Of a stretch of DNA of 64,000 nucleotides, positions 1 through 8,836 are shown in pieces (the first letter of the stretch is position 1; every line of letters begins with the position of its first letter). The translations under genes were made by a program, and so were the position numbers. The notes beneath the pieces are model-generated. The model was not told the origin of the DNA and did not search any database. It worked only from the letters and a program-made list of their open reading frames with translations. The stretch lies in NCBI GenBank assembly GCA_008690995.1, contig VRMN01000001.1, positions 2,852,001 to 2,916,000 of the forward strand. Reading direction: 5' to 3'. The stretch comes from Porphyridium purpureum (lineage: Eukaryota > Rhodophyta > Bangiophyceae > Porphyridiales > Porphyridiaceae).

Positions 1-286
1 CTTGCTCCGCATATCAGTTCATTCACTCTTTCACTCGATTCTCAGACGGCCGCACCTACTTCGATCTTTAATACGTCACCTTCACAACCACAACTTGAAC
101 CAGCTTTGGATCGCAAGACGCTGCCTTGTCCACGCTTGCCAAGTGCGCGATACACTTTCGCAAACTGTGGCGACGCTGCCATCAAGCTCATCAGGCGGAA
201 GCTGTCGACAGCTTCGGAGACGAGCAAGAGGCAGTGAAAAGATCTTCCGGAATCGAGACCCAGAGCACGAACCTTTGTTGACGACT

Positions 287-1708
287 ATGGGATCGGCAGG
301 CGAAGCGGCGTTCGGCAGACCACTGGCCTTTCTCGTCGGATGTGTTCAGAGACCTTCTGTCTCAACCGCAACCCCACGCAAAAGTCGTGAAAGGATTCGC
401 ATGTGTCGCCAGCCAGAGTCGCACGTAATCCGTGTGGTCGGCGCCGGTGTAGCTGGGCTCGCGACCGCGCTGGCTGTGCTGCACCTGGACGCTGGTTCCA
501 AGAGGGTGGTGCGTCGAGTGCTAATTTATGATCAAGCCGAGAATGAGACCCAGCTGCTGGCAGACGCGGGAGCTGCCCTCAACTTGAATGGAGGTGTCGC
601 CGTTCTGCAAAGATTGGGGTTGTTGGAACGCTTGCGTGACGCTGGCATCACGAATTCGAGCGCGACATCAACATTGGTGAATGGCGAAGGGAACGAGCGC
701 CAGCTCTTTAGGATTGATTTCAGTCGTTTTCGCGACAAAGCACGTTCATTGGTAGCGAAAGATGGCAAACAGGTGACGCTTTGCATCATGCGAAAGGCAC
801 TGCTTGCTCTTCTCTTAAACGCCGTACTTCAGGATCCTCGAGCCGAAATCAAGTACGGGGCTAAACTCAAGGGGTGTCGTGAAGACGGCGTTTTGGAATT
901 CGCTGACGGTTCCGTTTCGGAACCGTGCACAGTGTGCATTGGAGCCGACGGAATTCGTTCGAGTGTGCGAGCATTTGTGCTAAATAAGAAAATTGGTGAC
1001 CGGCCGATTTACACAAACATTCGCGTCGTTTTTGCGATTGGTCCGAAGAGATCTCGCATCGAGTCACATCGAGCAGACGACGCCGAACTGAAGCAGTACT
1101 TCAGCGACAGATTCTTTATGCTTTGCTTCACAGGTGGTTGTGGACCAGGCGTCTGCCAAGACATCGTGGCGTTGGTTTTTCGAGACAAATCTGCGGACTT
1201 TGAGAATCCATCATATCGGCGCTGGGATGAAGAAGCCGTGAAAAAGGACGCCTTAGAGCGCATCGCACAAATTACAGTCCCGGCGGATGTTCGCAAATGC
1301 CTCCAACACGCCGACCAATGGATTTCAATACCAGTATTCCAGCGTCGGCCAATACGGCAATGGTCACGTGGAAGATATGTGCTGGTCGGTGACGCAGCAC
1401 ACGCCAGCGCTCCCTTCCTCGGACAAGGGGCAAATCAAGCAATTCAGGATGCTTATTGCCTAGCTACGGAATTGGTTTCGAAGTTGGATAGCGAGAGCTA
1501 CACGGATCTCGAACCGGCCTTCAGACGCTACACGACAAAGCGGTTTCTGCCAACGACAAAGATCATCATTGAAAGCGTCTTGATCGGCTCCATTGAAGCC
1601 CCAGCAGGTGCTCTGGGCGTGATCTTTCGTAACGCGCTTTTCTCCATGCTTGGTAGACTTGGCGTTCCAGAAAAGGTGTATGTGAGTGGGGCGTTGCCGC
1701 GAGTATGA
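287..1708 (+). CDS. FAD-dependent monooxygenase (class A flavoprotein hydroxylase)
   Basis: Predicted FAD/NAD(P)H aromatic-ring or isoprenoid monooxygenase. Using the ATG at 287 (473 aa), the Rossmann motif GAGVAG lies at residues 52-57, the central motif GADGIRSSVR follows mid-protein, and the second FAD motif GDAAHASAPFLGQGANQAIQDA lies toward the C-terminus. These three in order define the PF01494 family (salicylate hydroxylase, zeaxanthin epoxidase relatives). The frame is open back to the window edge, so an earlier start is possible, but the upstream part reads like low-information leader sequence. Residues 1-46 may be a transit peptide. Substrate unknown: it lacks the FHA domain and length of plant zeaxanthin epoxidase. 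It ends 79 bp from the stop of the convergent deubiquitinase. Confidence 0.8.
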   Translation: MGSAGEAAFGRPLAFLVGCVQRPSVSTATPRKSRERIRMCRQPESHVIRVVGAGVAGLATALAVLHLDAGSKRVVRRVLIYDQAENETQLLADAGAALNLNGGVAVLQRLGLLERLRDAGITNSSATSTLVNGEGNERQLFRIDFSRFRDKARSLVAKDGKQVTLCIMRKALLALLLNAVLQDPRAEIKYGAKLKGCREDGVLEFADGSVSEPCTVCIGADGIRSSVRAFVLNKKIGDRPIYTNIRVVFAIGPKRSRIESHRADDAELKQYFSDRFFMLCFTGGCGPGVCQDIVALVFRDKSADFENPSYRRWDEEAVKKDALERIAQITVPADVRKCLQHADQWISIPVFQRRPIRQWSRGRYVLVGDAAHASAPFLGQGANQAIQDAYCLATELVSKLDSESYTDLEPAFRRYTTKRFLPTTKIIIESVLIGSIEAPAGALGVIFRNALFSMLGRLGVPEKVYVSGALPRV

Positions 1709-1787
1709 GAGGCCAAAACATGATGATTGGACCCTTTTTCTTTAGTTGCTTCACTTTGAACCCTCATGTTCTCCGTTCCTGGAATTT

Positions 1788-3641
1788 CTACTTGTTAGTT
1801 TCTTCAACAGCCGAGTAAAAAAGCATGTAGCCCGTCGTGCTCGTAAAAGCAAAATGGTACATGTTACCAAAGGCGCGATTTACGGCCGCCTCACTGCGAA
1901 GTTCCACAACATCATCGTCAAAGAGTACCCATCGCGGACCGGACCTGACAAGAGCAATGTAGTGACCGTGCCCGGCATTCATTCCGATGTGCACTACGAT
2001 CCCGCTCAATTCGTACTTGAAGTCCAATGCGTGCGGAGCTGCTTCCGCATCCGGTGCAAACTCGGCCATATCCAGCGCACTTGGAAACGCCAAGCGCGAA
2101 TTAATTTTCTGAAAGCGCTGTGACACCTCCATGTATTTGAAGCGCTTGAGATGGAACACTAGAACTCGCGGCAATGACCGAATACAAAGCATGCGCTGCG
2201 CTTCTTGGTAGGTGTTACAGCTCTCGCAAAAAAATTTGTCATTACCACGCAAAACTTCTGGTATCATCATGCCACGAATGCACTGCGCAAGAGTTGTGTG
2301 CTTTTCAATGTCCAGCGACAAATCGAAAAACTCCTCATGGCGCTGCGTGACGGCTTCGCATGATAAGCACCGCACCTTGCTCGTGATTTCGCCACCAAAG
2401 ATTGAATGTATTAATGTTTTGAAGTGGCGCGGCGGAATTCTTTCTTGGCCTCGTAGGGGCTGCTGCTGGCTGCTGCAAGACGTGCACGAGGTGCAGTCTT
2501 CACTGCTCTTGATCGTATTATTCGAACGCCCCAAATCCAAGCGCGACTGAAAGCCGTGTGCACTTTGTGCGTGCCCTGCCGCATTCCCGTTGCTGCGCAT
2601 GTGGGCATCTAATAGGCTCCTCTTTGCTGCCACAATCCTGGAAAGACGTGTCTTGTCTTCTTTCAGTAGCGCCTCCGCAAGGTCATTCACCAAGTACATA
2701 AATAGTTCGTGTGCGTCCTGATGGTCACGGCCCCGAAACTGCTCGTTCACGCGGCGCAGAGTGGTCATAAATGCCGCCGGCGTAATGCTCCCAACCTGAC
2801 GGCTTTGTATTTGGATATTCTGAAACAAGGCAATCAACGCATTCAGCAGATCGTCACGCACGGGATCAAAGTACGTGACCTCTGTCTCAAAGTCGTCACC
2901 TCCGTAGTATTGGTACATTCTTGACAAAGTATTATCTTCAATGCGGGCAAATCGATGGCCGTTCTCTCCGCAGTTTTGGCAGTTCGTCGTCGCCCTTGTG
3001 CGCACGTGCGAGTGCGAGATGGACTGCGACTGCGACTGCGACTGCGACGCATGCGAGCTTCCTATTTCCAAACCCACTTTTCTTCTGCTGCTCGTCTTTT
3101 GCTCACGTGCCTTCATCGGCGTTGATCCATCTCCTGGCGTCGCAGCGCTCTTGACCAAAGTTGAGCGCGAGTGCTCGTGGTGATGCTTGCCCCTTTTTGT
3201 GGACATGGATCCATCATGAAGTGGGGCTATGGTGCGCAATCCTCTATCCGGAGTTTGAAATGCAAGTTTGAATGATTGACTTTCGTGTTCAGGGCTCCGT
3301 ATATTGCCGCTTTTGTTTGGAGAACTGGCCACCATGCCGACGGCAGGTCCTGCAGCGGCTGTCGAATGACCGGCTCCACTGCCGTGTTCATGATTCTTCT
3401 GCGCCGCACCACTCCAGTACACGCGCCTCAGCCTGTCATACTCGAGCAGCTGCTCGCGAAACGGCGGGCAAAAGTAGAGAACTTGCAGCAAGCTGTTGCA
3501 GTAGCACGTGTTGCCGCAGTTGCGGAGCCCAATATACCGTTCCTCGTTCAATGCATCATTAGCCAACGCCCGTTCCAACCGATAAGAAGCGCCGAATGGA
3601 CTAGGCAGCGACCCGCCAAGTCCTCCGAACGTGTTGCCCAT
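1788..3641 (-). CDS. Ubiquitin carboxyl-terminal hydrolase, USP12/USP46 (plant UBP3/4) type
   Basis: Cysteine deubiquitinase of 617 aa. The Cys box GLRNCGNTCYCNSLLQ puts the nucleophile at Cys46, immediately after a short N-terminus whose ERYIGL lead-in is the pattern of UBP3/4 and USP12/46. The His box GHGHYIALVRSGPRWVLFDDD lies near the C-terminus. Paired CxxC motifs (VRCLSCEA and FFCESCNT) form the finger zinc site. Roughly residues 85-225 are a Ser/His/Gln-rich insertion with a SQSQSQS run, not expected in the core fold and probably disordered. Starts head-to-head with the nucleoside transporter, 255 bp apart. Family members act in complex with WD40 partners on monoubiquitinated targets; no partner is visible here. 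Confidence 0.93.
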   Translation of the reverse strand: MGNTFGGLGGSLPSPFGASYRLERALANDALNEERYIGLRNCGNTCYCNSLLQVLYFCPPFREQLLEYDRLRRVYWSGAAQKNHEHGSGAGHSTAAAGPAVGMVASSPNKSGNIRSPEHESQSFKLAFQTPDRGLRTIAPLHDGSMSTKRGKHHHEHSRSTLVKSAATPGDGSTPMKAREQKTSSRRKVGLEIGSSHASQSQSQSQSISHSHVRTRATTNCQNCGENGHRFARIEDNTLSRMYQYYGGDDFETEVTYFDPVRDDLLNALIALFQNIQIQSRQVGSITPAAFMTTLRRVNEQFRGRDHQDAHELFMYLVNDLAEALLKEDKTRLSRIVAAKRSLLDAHMRSNGNAAGHAQSAHGFQSRLDLGRSNNTIKSSEDCTSCTSCSSQQQPLRGQERIPPRHFKTLIHSIFGGEITSKVRCLSCEAVTQRHEEFFDLSLDIEKHTTLAQCIRGMMIPEVLRGNDKFFCESCNTYQEAQRMLCIRSLPRVLVFHLKRFKYMEVSQRFQKINSRLAFPSALDMAEFAPDAEAAPHALDFKYELSGIVVHIGMNAGHGHYIALVRSGPRWVLFDDDVVELRSEAAVNRAFGNMYHFAFTSTTGYMLFYSAVEETNK

Positions 3642-3896
3642 CCAGCGTTCCTGCGACTCGGCCGCTAAACGTCTCGCTCGTTCATTCTTCTACAACTGCC
3701 TCAAACCATGCATGGCGCCGCTCTCGCGCAATCACGCGTATCGACTTCTCAGTTTAACGGCTTAACAGCTTAGCGGCTTATCGGCGCACTTTGTGTTGCG
3801 AACGCGAATGGCAAGCAAACGGCTGAGGCACACGTGCTTCAAAGTTGCGCGGGCAGCAAGAGATGGCTTGTTCTGCACAGAGGCAAGGCGCCGAGG

Positions 3897-5495
3897 ATGG
3901 ATGCGTTGAGCACGCAGAGGGCATGCGACGAAGACGCTGGCTCACAAAGATACAGTCGCGGTTCTGGTTCGGGTTTGAGCCCACAGAGGCAATCGGCACT
4001 GCGGTCGCCGGTTCGTCAAGCGCAGGACCAGCACGGTCACAGCGAACGAGGAGAACAAGCGGCTCGTACATTATCGCATCCGCGTGGAGGCAGCAGCAGC
4101 AGCAGTATTAGTAGTAGCGATCGCTGCTCATCATTGGAAGCTCTAGACTGTGAGCTAGATTCCGGACCATCGCGGCTGCTGTCTGATCGTGCGTCGCATG
4201 GCATTTTCCTAGTGCTTGGGATTGGAATCCTCTCTCCATGGAATGTGCTCGTCGCAGCGACAAGCTACCTGCAAAGCGTCCATCCTGGTAAGCCAGTGGA
4301 GTTTGCGGTTGCCGTTTTTTACTTTTGGCCACTCTTCCTCTCCGCCGCAGTGATTTTTCTACTGCAGCTCAGACCAGGCTTGTTGTCGTCGATAGCAGGT
4401 GGCTTTGTACTGTTCGGAATCATTCTGATGCTTTTGCCCGTAGGTGCGGCGCGGTCCATGTTCGTCTTGCTCCTGCTAGTGACCGTGCTTAGTATTGCTG
4501 ACGCTTTCGCCCAAGGTGCACTGTGGGCTGCGGCCGGGATCTACGGTGATGACGACTTTGCTCCCGCGAGTGCGCTCAACGTCGGCATGGGCATTGCGGG
4601 CGTACTCGTCTTGCTGGTTCAGGCACTTCTTTCTACGTCTACTAAGGAAGTCACGACTGACTCGGGTGGAGGTGGGTCTGTGAAGGCGATTTTGGTGTTT
4701 TTTTGGAGCGCGGCGTTCTTTTCATTTGCATGTGCCGCTTTATTCGCCTACTTGAGGACGCAGAATCTGCCGTTCATTCGCGCACTGCAAGCCAGTCGAT
4801 ACAGCCGGCAAATCGACAAGGCACAGGCTGGAGAGCGCCAGTCGATTTCGTACGACGATCAGCGCGAGCAAGTGCAAGGAAGATTATCGATTTCTGGCAT
4901 ATCAGTGGTCTCCAGAATACGAGCTTCGTGGCAGCTCTTCCTACTCATGCTCCCGGACGCGGCGACTGTGTTTTCTGTCTTTTTCGTGACTTTGAGCTTG
5001 TTCCCGGGAGTGCTAGTGCGGTGTCTTCAGAGAGCACCCGAGCGCAACCTGACATTGTGCTTTCATCATGGAAAGGCATGGTGTGCGATGACGCCAGGCA
5101 GTGCAACGTTTGTGCTCATTCTTACCTTTGCCGTGTTCGACTTGGTCGGAAAGCTGCTCGCGTCGCCAGCCGTTCGTCTTGTCTCCTCGCGTGCCACCTT
5201 GGCATGCGCACTTTCTCGCCTTGGTTTTGTTCCCTTGTTCGCGCTCTTGTTTGTGCACGCCGGCACGATGATGACGTCTGCGTTGCGGGTTGTTTCGTTT
5301 TTGGTCATGGTGGCTCTTTTCGCCGTATCAAATGGTCTTCTTGCTGGCGTTGCGATGCTTCAAGGTCCCAAGCAAGTAGAGTCCGACCAGCGCGAGCTGG
5401 CCGGGTTTGTCATGAGCTTTGCTCTGATGGCTGGTCTTGCATGTGGGTCCGCGCTTGGACTCGCTGTCGCCAGCGCGCTTATGAAAGAAACTTGA
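3897..5495 (+). CDS. Equilibrative nucleoside transporter (ENT/SLC29 family)
   Basis: Membrane carrier for nucleosides or nucleobases. With the ATG at 3897 (532 aa) there is a Ser-rich cytosolic N-tail of about 95 residues including an SSSSSISSS run, then the first membrane helix carrying GIGILSPWN, the ENT TM1 signature. About ten further hydrophobic helices follow, with a hydrophilic loop in the middle (DKAQAGERQSISYDDQ) where ENTs have their large TM6-7 loop, and a final TM ending close to the C-terminus. Length and topology fit the family. An upstream in-frame GTG exists, but the ATG is preferred. Tail-to-tail with the Nudix gene, 49 bp between stops. Confidence 0.87.
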   Translation: MDALSTQRACDEDAGSQRYSRGSGSGLSPQRQSALRSPVRQAQDQHGHSERGEQAARTLSHPRGGSSSSSISSSDRCSSLEALDCELDSGPSRLLSDRASHGIFLVLGIGILSPWNVLVAATSYLQSVHPGKPVEFAVAVFYFWPLFLSAAVIFLLQLRPGLLSSIAGGFVLFGIILMLLPVGAARSMFVLLLLVTVLSIADAFAQGALWAAAGIYGDDDFAPASALNVGMGIAGVLVLLVQALLSTSTKEVTTDSGGGGSVKAILVFFWSAAFFSFACAALFAYLRTQNLPFIRALQASRYSRQIDKAQAGERQSISYDDQREQVQGRLSISGISVVSRIRASWQLFLLMLPDAATVFSVFFVTLSLFPGVLVRCLQRAPERNLTLCFHHGKAWCAMTPGSATFVLILTFAVFDLVGKLLASPAVRLVSSRATLACALSRLGFVPLFALLFVHAGTMMTSALRVVSFLVMVALFAVSNGLLAGVAMLQGPKQVESDQRELAGFVMSFALMAGLACGSALGLAVASALMKET

Positions 5496-5544
5496 GCGGT
5501 CTGCCAGCCTTTCTCCGGGACGCCACCTACGGCAATAGTAGAAT

Positions 5545-6069
5545 TCAAGAGTCTGATTGAAGAATTTCGAGCACGGCGTCCAGCACGTGCAGCTGCTCCG
5601 GCTTGCTCGCACTCAGCCCACTGTCGATCATGTGTTTCCTGGCGTCACAGACGGAGAACCATTGGCGCTTGCGCTGAAACCGCTCCGCCCATTCCTCCTC
5701 CGGAAGCTCGCGCGCCTCGTCCAGAAGCCATACATGCATGACGCTGCCTTCTCGATACGGAAACTCGCCCACAAAGGCACCAAGAACGCCGCAAACACCT
5801 GCCTCTTCTCGGGCCTCGCGAAGTGCGGCATCCTGTGCGCGCTCGTCGGGCTCGACGGTGCCTTTTGGCAGCACCCAAAACTGAGGTTTGGAGCGTGCGC
5901 TCACAAGCAGAACGTGCGGAATGCCACCGCGCGTCTGGACGGCAAGCGCAGTTGCAGAGTGCTTGCCTGTCATTGGAGGATTAATCACGTGCACCTGCCG
6001 TCCCGTTCCAAACGCGTAATTGGGCTTTCGGCACAACCTTTTGGTCACCGATGGGTTTAGGTTGTTCAC
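5545..6069 (-). CDS. Nudix hydrolase, diphosphoinositol-polyphosphate phosphohydrolase-like
   Basis: 174 aa. It contains a complete Nudix box, G-x5-E-x7-REAREEAG-V, starting at GTVEPDERAQ, with all metal-binding glutamates. The flanks resemble the DIPP/NUDT3 group: a sensor-side strand PQFWVLPKG before the box, and a WAERFQRKRQWFSV segment after it, matching the KR-E/Q-WF pattern of human NUDT3. Likely removes pyrophosphate from inositol pyrophosphates or dinucleoside polyphosphates, in the cytosol or nucleus; substrate is inference. The N-terminal 40 residues have no clear transit features. It lies 143 bp downstream of the phycobilisome linker in the same direction. Confidence 0.87.
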   Translation of the reverse strand: MNNLNPSVTKRLCRKPNYAFGTGRQVHVINPPMTGKHSATALAVQTRGGIPHVLLVSARSKPQFWVLPKGTVEPDERAQDAALREAREEAGVCGVLGAFVGEFPYREGSVMHVWLLDEARELPEEEWAERFQRKRQWFSVCDARKHMIDSGLSASKPEQLHVLDAVLEILQSDS

Positions 6070-6212
6070 TTAAGTATATAGATTTACAGCAAAACAAAAG
6101 GGAGAATGACAACGGGGAGTCCCGAAAACAGGAGCACAGAGGCGAAGCGCACGAACGGCAGAAGCACTAACCGCGCGCCGAGCACGAGCGCGCGACGTTC
6201 AAGTGCGTCACG

Positions 6213-6956
6213 CTATCGGGACGCATACACTGTTTGCGGGACAAACCGCGCGACTTCAAGCTCCGGCTCGGTGGACAGCGGGCACGCATTATCGCCGTAC
6301 ACTTTTTCGTATTCGTAACTCTCGACGAGCGCGTCAATGACGGCATTGTAACCCGACGAAGAAAGAATGAGCGCATACTTGGCAAACTCTGCCTCGCCCT
6401 GGACGGGCCGTCCCAACACCTTGAGAACGGTGCTCTCCACAAACAGCGGCGTGCTCTTATTGAGGAAGAAGAGCTTCTTGTAGGTTTCAGACTTGAGCAC
6501 GAGCGACACAAAGCCGCGCAGCGAGAGACAGCCGTCGAACAACAAGCGTTCGGCGCTGTACAGCGCGTCGTCAGACTCGAAGACCTCACGCCACGCCATG
6601 CCGAACATGCGGCTGTAGACGCCGCAGACCGCGTCGTCAATCTGCTCATCATCTGCCGCAGCATCCAACACAATGCGGGCGGGCGAGCCCGCGGACCAGA
6701 GCGCAAGGCCATTGAATCGGGCAGCGCCGCTTTCCCAACCGTGCTGCACCACGCTCTGTGCGCGCGCACCTTGCGCGGCGGCTCCTCCCCTCACGCCCGC
6801 GTCATCGCCGTCTCGCGCGCCGCTCATCCTGGTCGCACACCTTCCGCTCACCGCGCGCACGCCCGCATTGCCCTGCCCCGCCGCCGCCGCAACACATCCC
6901 GCCGTTCCCCGGACCACACATGATCTCGTCCCCACCAACGCCACCCCAAACGCCAT
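6213..6956 (-). CDS. Phycobilisome linker-domain protein, plastid-targeted
   Basis: 247 aa from the ATG at 6956. Residues about 100-225 match the phycobilisome linker fold (PF00427): a helix with IDDAVCGVYSRMFGM, AERLLFDGCLSLRGFV, then VLKSETYKKLFF, LGRPVQGEAEFAKY and SSSGYNAVIDALVESYEYEKVYG, the ordered set seen in rod and rod-core linkers. Residues 1-45 form a basic, acid-free leader starting MAFGVAL, a red-algal plastid transit type. Only one linker domain and a short C-terminal tail are present, so it is a small rod or rod-core linker; which phycobiliprotein it packs against cannot be read here. The frame continues upstream to 7052, but that segment is Gly/Glu-rich and probably 5' UTR. 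Confidence 0.88.
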   Translation of the reverse strand: MAFGVALVGTRSCVVRGTAGCVAAAAGQGNAGVRAVSGRCATRMSGARDGDDAGVRGGAAAQGARAQSVVQHGWESGAARFNGLALWSAGSPARIVLDAAADDEQIDDAVCGVYSRMFGMAWREVFESDDALYSAERLLFDGCLSLRGFVSLVLKSETYKKLFFLNKSTPLFVESTVLKVLGRPVQGEAEFAKYALILSSSGYNAVIDALVESYEYEKVYGDNACPLSTEPELEVARFVPQTVYASR

Positions 6957-7766
6957 CTTCCCCAACTCTTCCCCCCCTCTACTCCCCACACCACCACCAA
7001 CCCGTCCGGTGCTTTCCTCACCTTTCCCCTCTCCCTCGCCCTTCTCCCTCACCCTGCCTCCCTCCCTTCTCGCCCTTTAATTTCCTCCGGCATAATCCCA
7101 AAAAACCGACCGCTCTAACAAAGCGCATCAAACCCGATGCAAACACACCGCACCAATACCCACCCGCGCGGCTTCTCGATGTGAAACACCATCTCCCGCG
7201 TGTTCTTATCAAAACGCCGTTCATACAAAACGAGCAGCATTGACCAAACCCAACCTTCACCCGCCACCTTCTCACCGCCGAAAACCAAAAAAAAGGCAAA
7301 AAACCCAAGAACAACCCCTCAGCGGAAACACTGTACCTGTGTCTAAGTCGTCGGGTCCATATCACAAAACAGCAGCGTTCGGCCACAACCGCAAAGTACA
7401 GTGCGCGCTCGCAACATCTGCGCTGCGGCAAACACCAACAAAATCTCCGTCGGGCGCGCGTGGAGAAGAACCGGGGGAGGAGCGGGCAAGTCAGGTCGTG
7501 GCGACTGCGATTCGCTCTACCCTAGACGCAAATTTACGCTTCGTAGTAGTGTGGGGGCGATGAGATGCGGCATGGTATTCCCATCATCAGAACACACGAG
7601 GAAAAAAGTGGGGGGCACGGAAGATGATGTACAGTTGGAGCTGTACTTGTGCGTGAGATTTCGCGCGAGGAAGGCATGTGGGCGTGGCGGGATAGGAGGG
7701 TAGTAGGGGTGAGGTATTGGGGGCAGAAGAACGGTGGAAGAAGCAGGAAGTGATGTGGGAGAAGAC
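6957..7766. promoter_or_regulatory. Divergent intergenic region between phycobilisome linker and PNP oxidase
   Basis: 810 bp with no credible gene. The part next to the linker is strongly C-rich on the + strand (about 6957-7080). It contains four CTGTAC/GTACAG hexamers (7331, 7396, 7629, 7641), of which the last two form an inverted pair with a six-base spacer. It presumably carries the promoters of both flanking genes. No clear TATA box. Confidence 0.5.
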
Positions 7767-8579
7767 ATGGCATTTGGTGTGTGGGTGGCATTGAAGGCAG
7801 GTCGGAGCGTGAGCTGGAGGCGCGCGGGCGTGTGTGGTGGGGGCGGTGAGCTTGCGCGAGTTCGCGCGGTGCAGAGGGTGAGGATGGCGGCGGCGGCGGC
7901 GGATGGCATGTCGAATGTGGCCACGCTCAGGAAGGAGTATTCGGCGCAGGGCATTGAGGATGAGGATGTCGGGCTGCATGGCGACGCGCAGGATCCGTTC
8001 GCGCTGTTCAGGTTGTGGTTCCAGCAGGCAGTCGACGCACAAGTGCATGAGCCAAACGCCATGTGCCTGGCAACCGCCACCAAGAACGGCGTGCCGTCGG
8101 CGCGGTACGTCCTGTTGAAGGGCTTTGACGAGCGCGGCTTTTGCTGGTACACAAATTATGGAAGCCGGAAAGCGGCCGAGCTGGAAGAAAACCCGCACGC
8201 CGCGCTGTGCTTTTGGTGGGGTGAGATGGAGCGCTCGGTGCGCATCGAAGGACGCGTCGCTCGCGTGGACCCCGCAGAGTCACAGCAGTACTTTGACTCG
8301 CGGCCGGCGTCAGCAAGACTTGGCGCGATAGCGTCGGACCAGAGCCGGCCCATCGAAAGCCGGGCTGCGCTAGACCAGAAATTTGAAAATTTGACGCGCA
8401 CGTTCCTGGATGAGAATGGCGCGGAGAAGGTCAAGATCGAACGCCCGGCCCTTTGGGGAGGCTTCAGACTGGAACCGCGCGTGTTTGAATTTTGGAAGGG
8501 CCGCGAGAGTCGCGTGCATGACCGCATTGTCTTTACGCACAGCGGCACCGGGTGGCGCGTCGAGCGCTTGCAGCCCTGA
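7767..8579 (+). CDS. pdxH/PDX3: Pyridoxamine/pyridoxine 5'-phosphate oxidase
   Basis: FMN enzyme of the vitamin B6 salvage pathway, making pyridoxal 5'-phosphate. From the ATG at 7767 it is 270 aa. The catalytic domain starts at about residue 48: LRKEYSAQGI, then DPFALFRLWFQQAV, MCLATATKNGVPSARYVLLKGFDERGFCWYTNYGSRKA (FMN and substrate sites), ALCFWWGEMERSVRIEG, and the C-terminal signature WGGFRLEPRVFEFWKGRESRVHDR. Residues 1-47 start MAFGVWVAL and are basic and Gly/Ala-rich, a plastid leader. An upstream in-frame GTG is not needed. Length after the leader matches bacterial PdxH and human PNPO. A TAATAAAAT sequence shortly after the stop may serve in 3' end formation. Confidence 0.95.
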   Translation: MAFGVWVALKAGRSVSWRRAGVCGGGGELARVRAVQRVRMAAAAADGMSNVATLRKEYSAQGIEDEDVGLHGDAQDPFALFRLWFQQAVDAQVHEPNAMCLATATKNGVPSARYVLLKGFDERGFCWYTNYGSRKAAELEENPHAALCFWWGEMERSVRIEGRVARVDPAESQQYFDSRPASARLGAIASDQSRPIESRAALDQKFENLTRTFLDENGAEKVKIERPALWGGFRLEPRVFEFWKGRESRVHDRIVFTHSGTGWRVERLQP

Positions 8580-8836
8580 AAATCTCGAATACTAATAAAA
8601 TCCGGAGTGCTTTCTGGGACGACGTTTTCTGTTGCACGAAAAGGCGCATCTGAACCGGAGGGACAGACCAAGGGGGAGAAAGCAACTCGTTCACATGTGT
8701 TGTGCGCAAAGGAAGGATGCCATGTTTCGTGCCGCTGCCAGTACCCTGTCGCGGGCGTCATGGGAGGGCAGCCTTAATGTGCCGTGCGGACAAAGGTAGG
8801 TGGTGTAAATTGCGGGCCCGTGAAAACAAAACACAC

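Noticed and set aside
4703-5560. 285-codon + strand frame inside the nucleoside transporter
   Set aside because: Alternate frame of the ENT gene, rich in Arg/Ser/Cys with no domain; the ENT frame has TM periodicity and the GIGILSPWN motif.
6234-6923. 229-codon + strand frame opposite the phycobilisome linker
   Set aside because: Antisense shadow; no recognisable motif, whereas the minus frame is a full linker domain.
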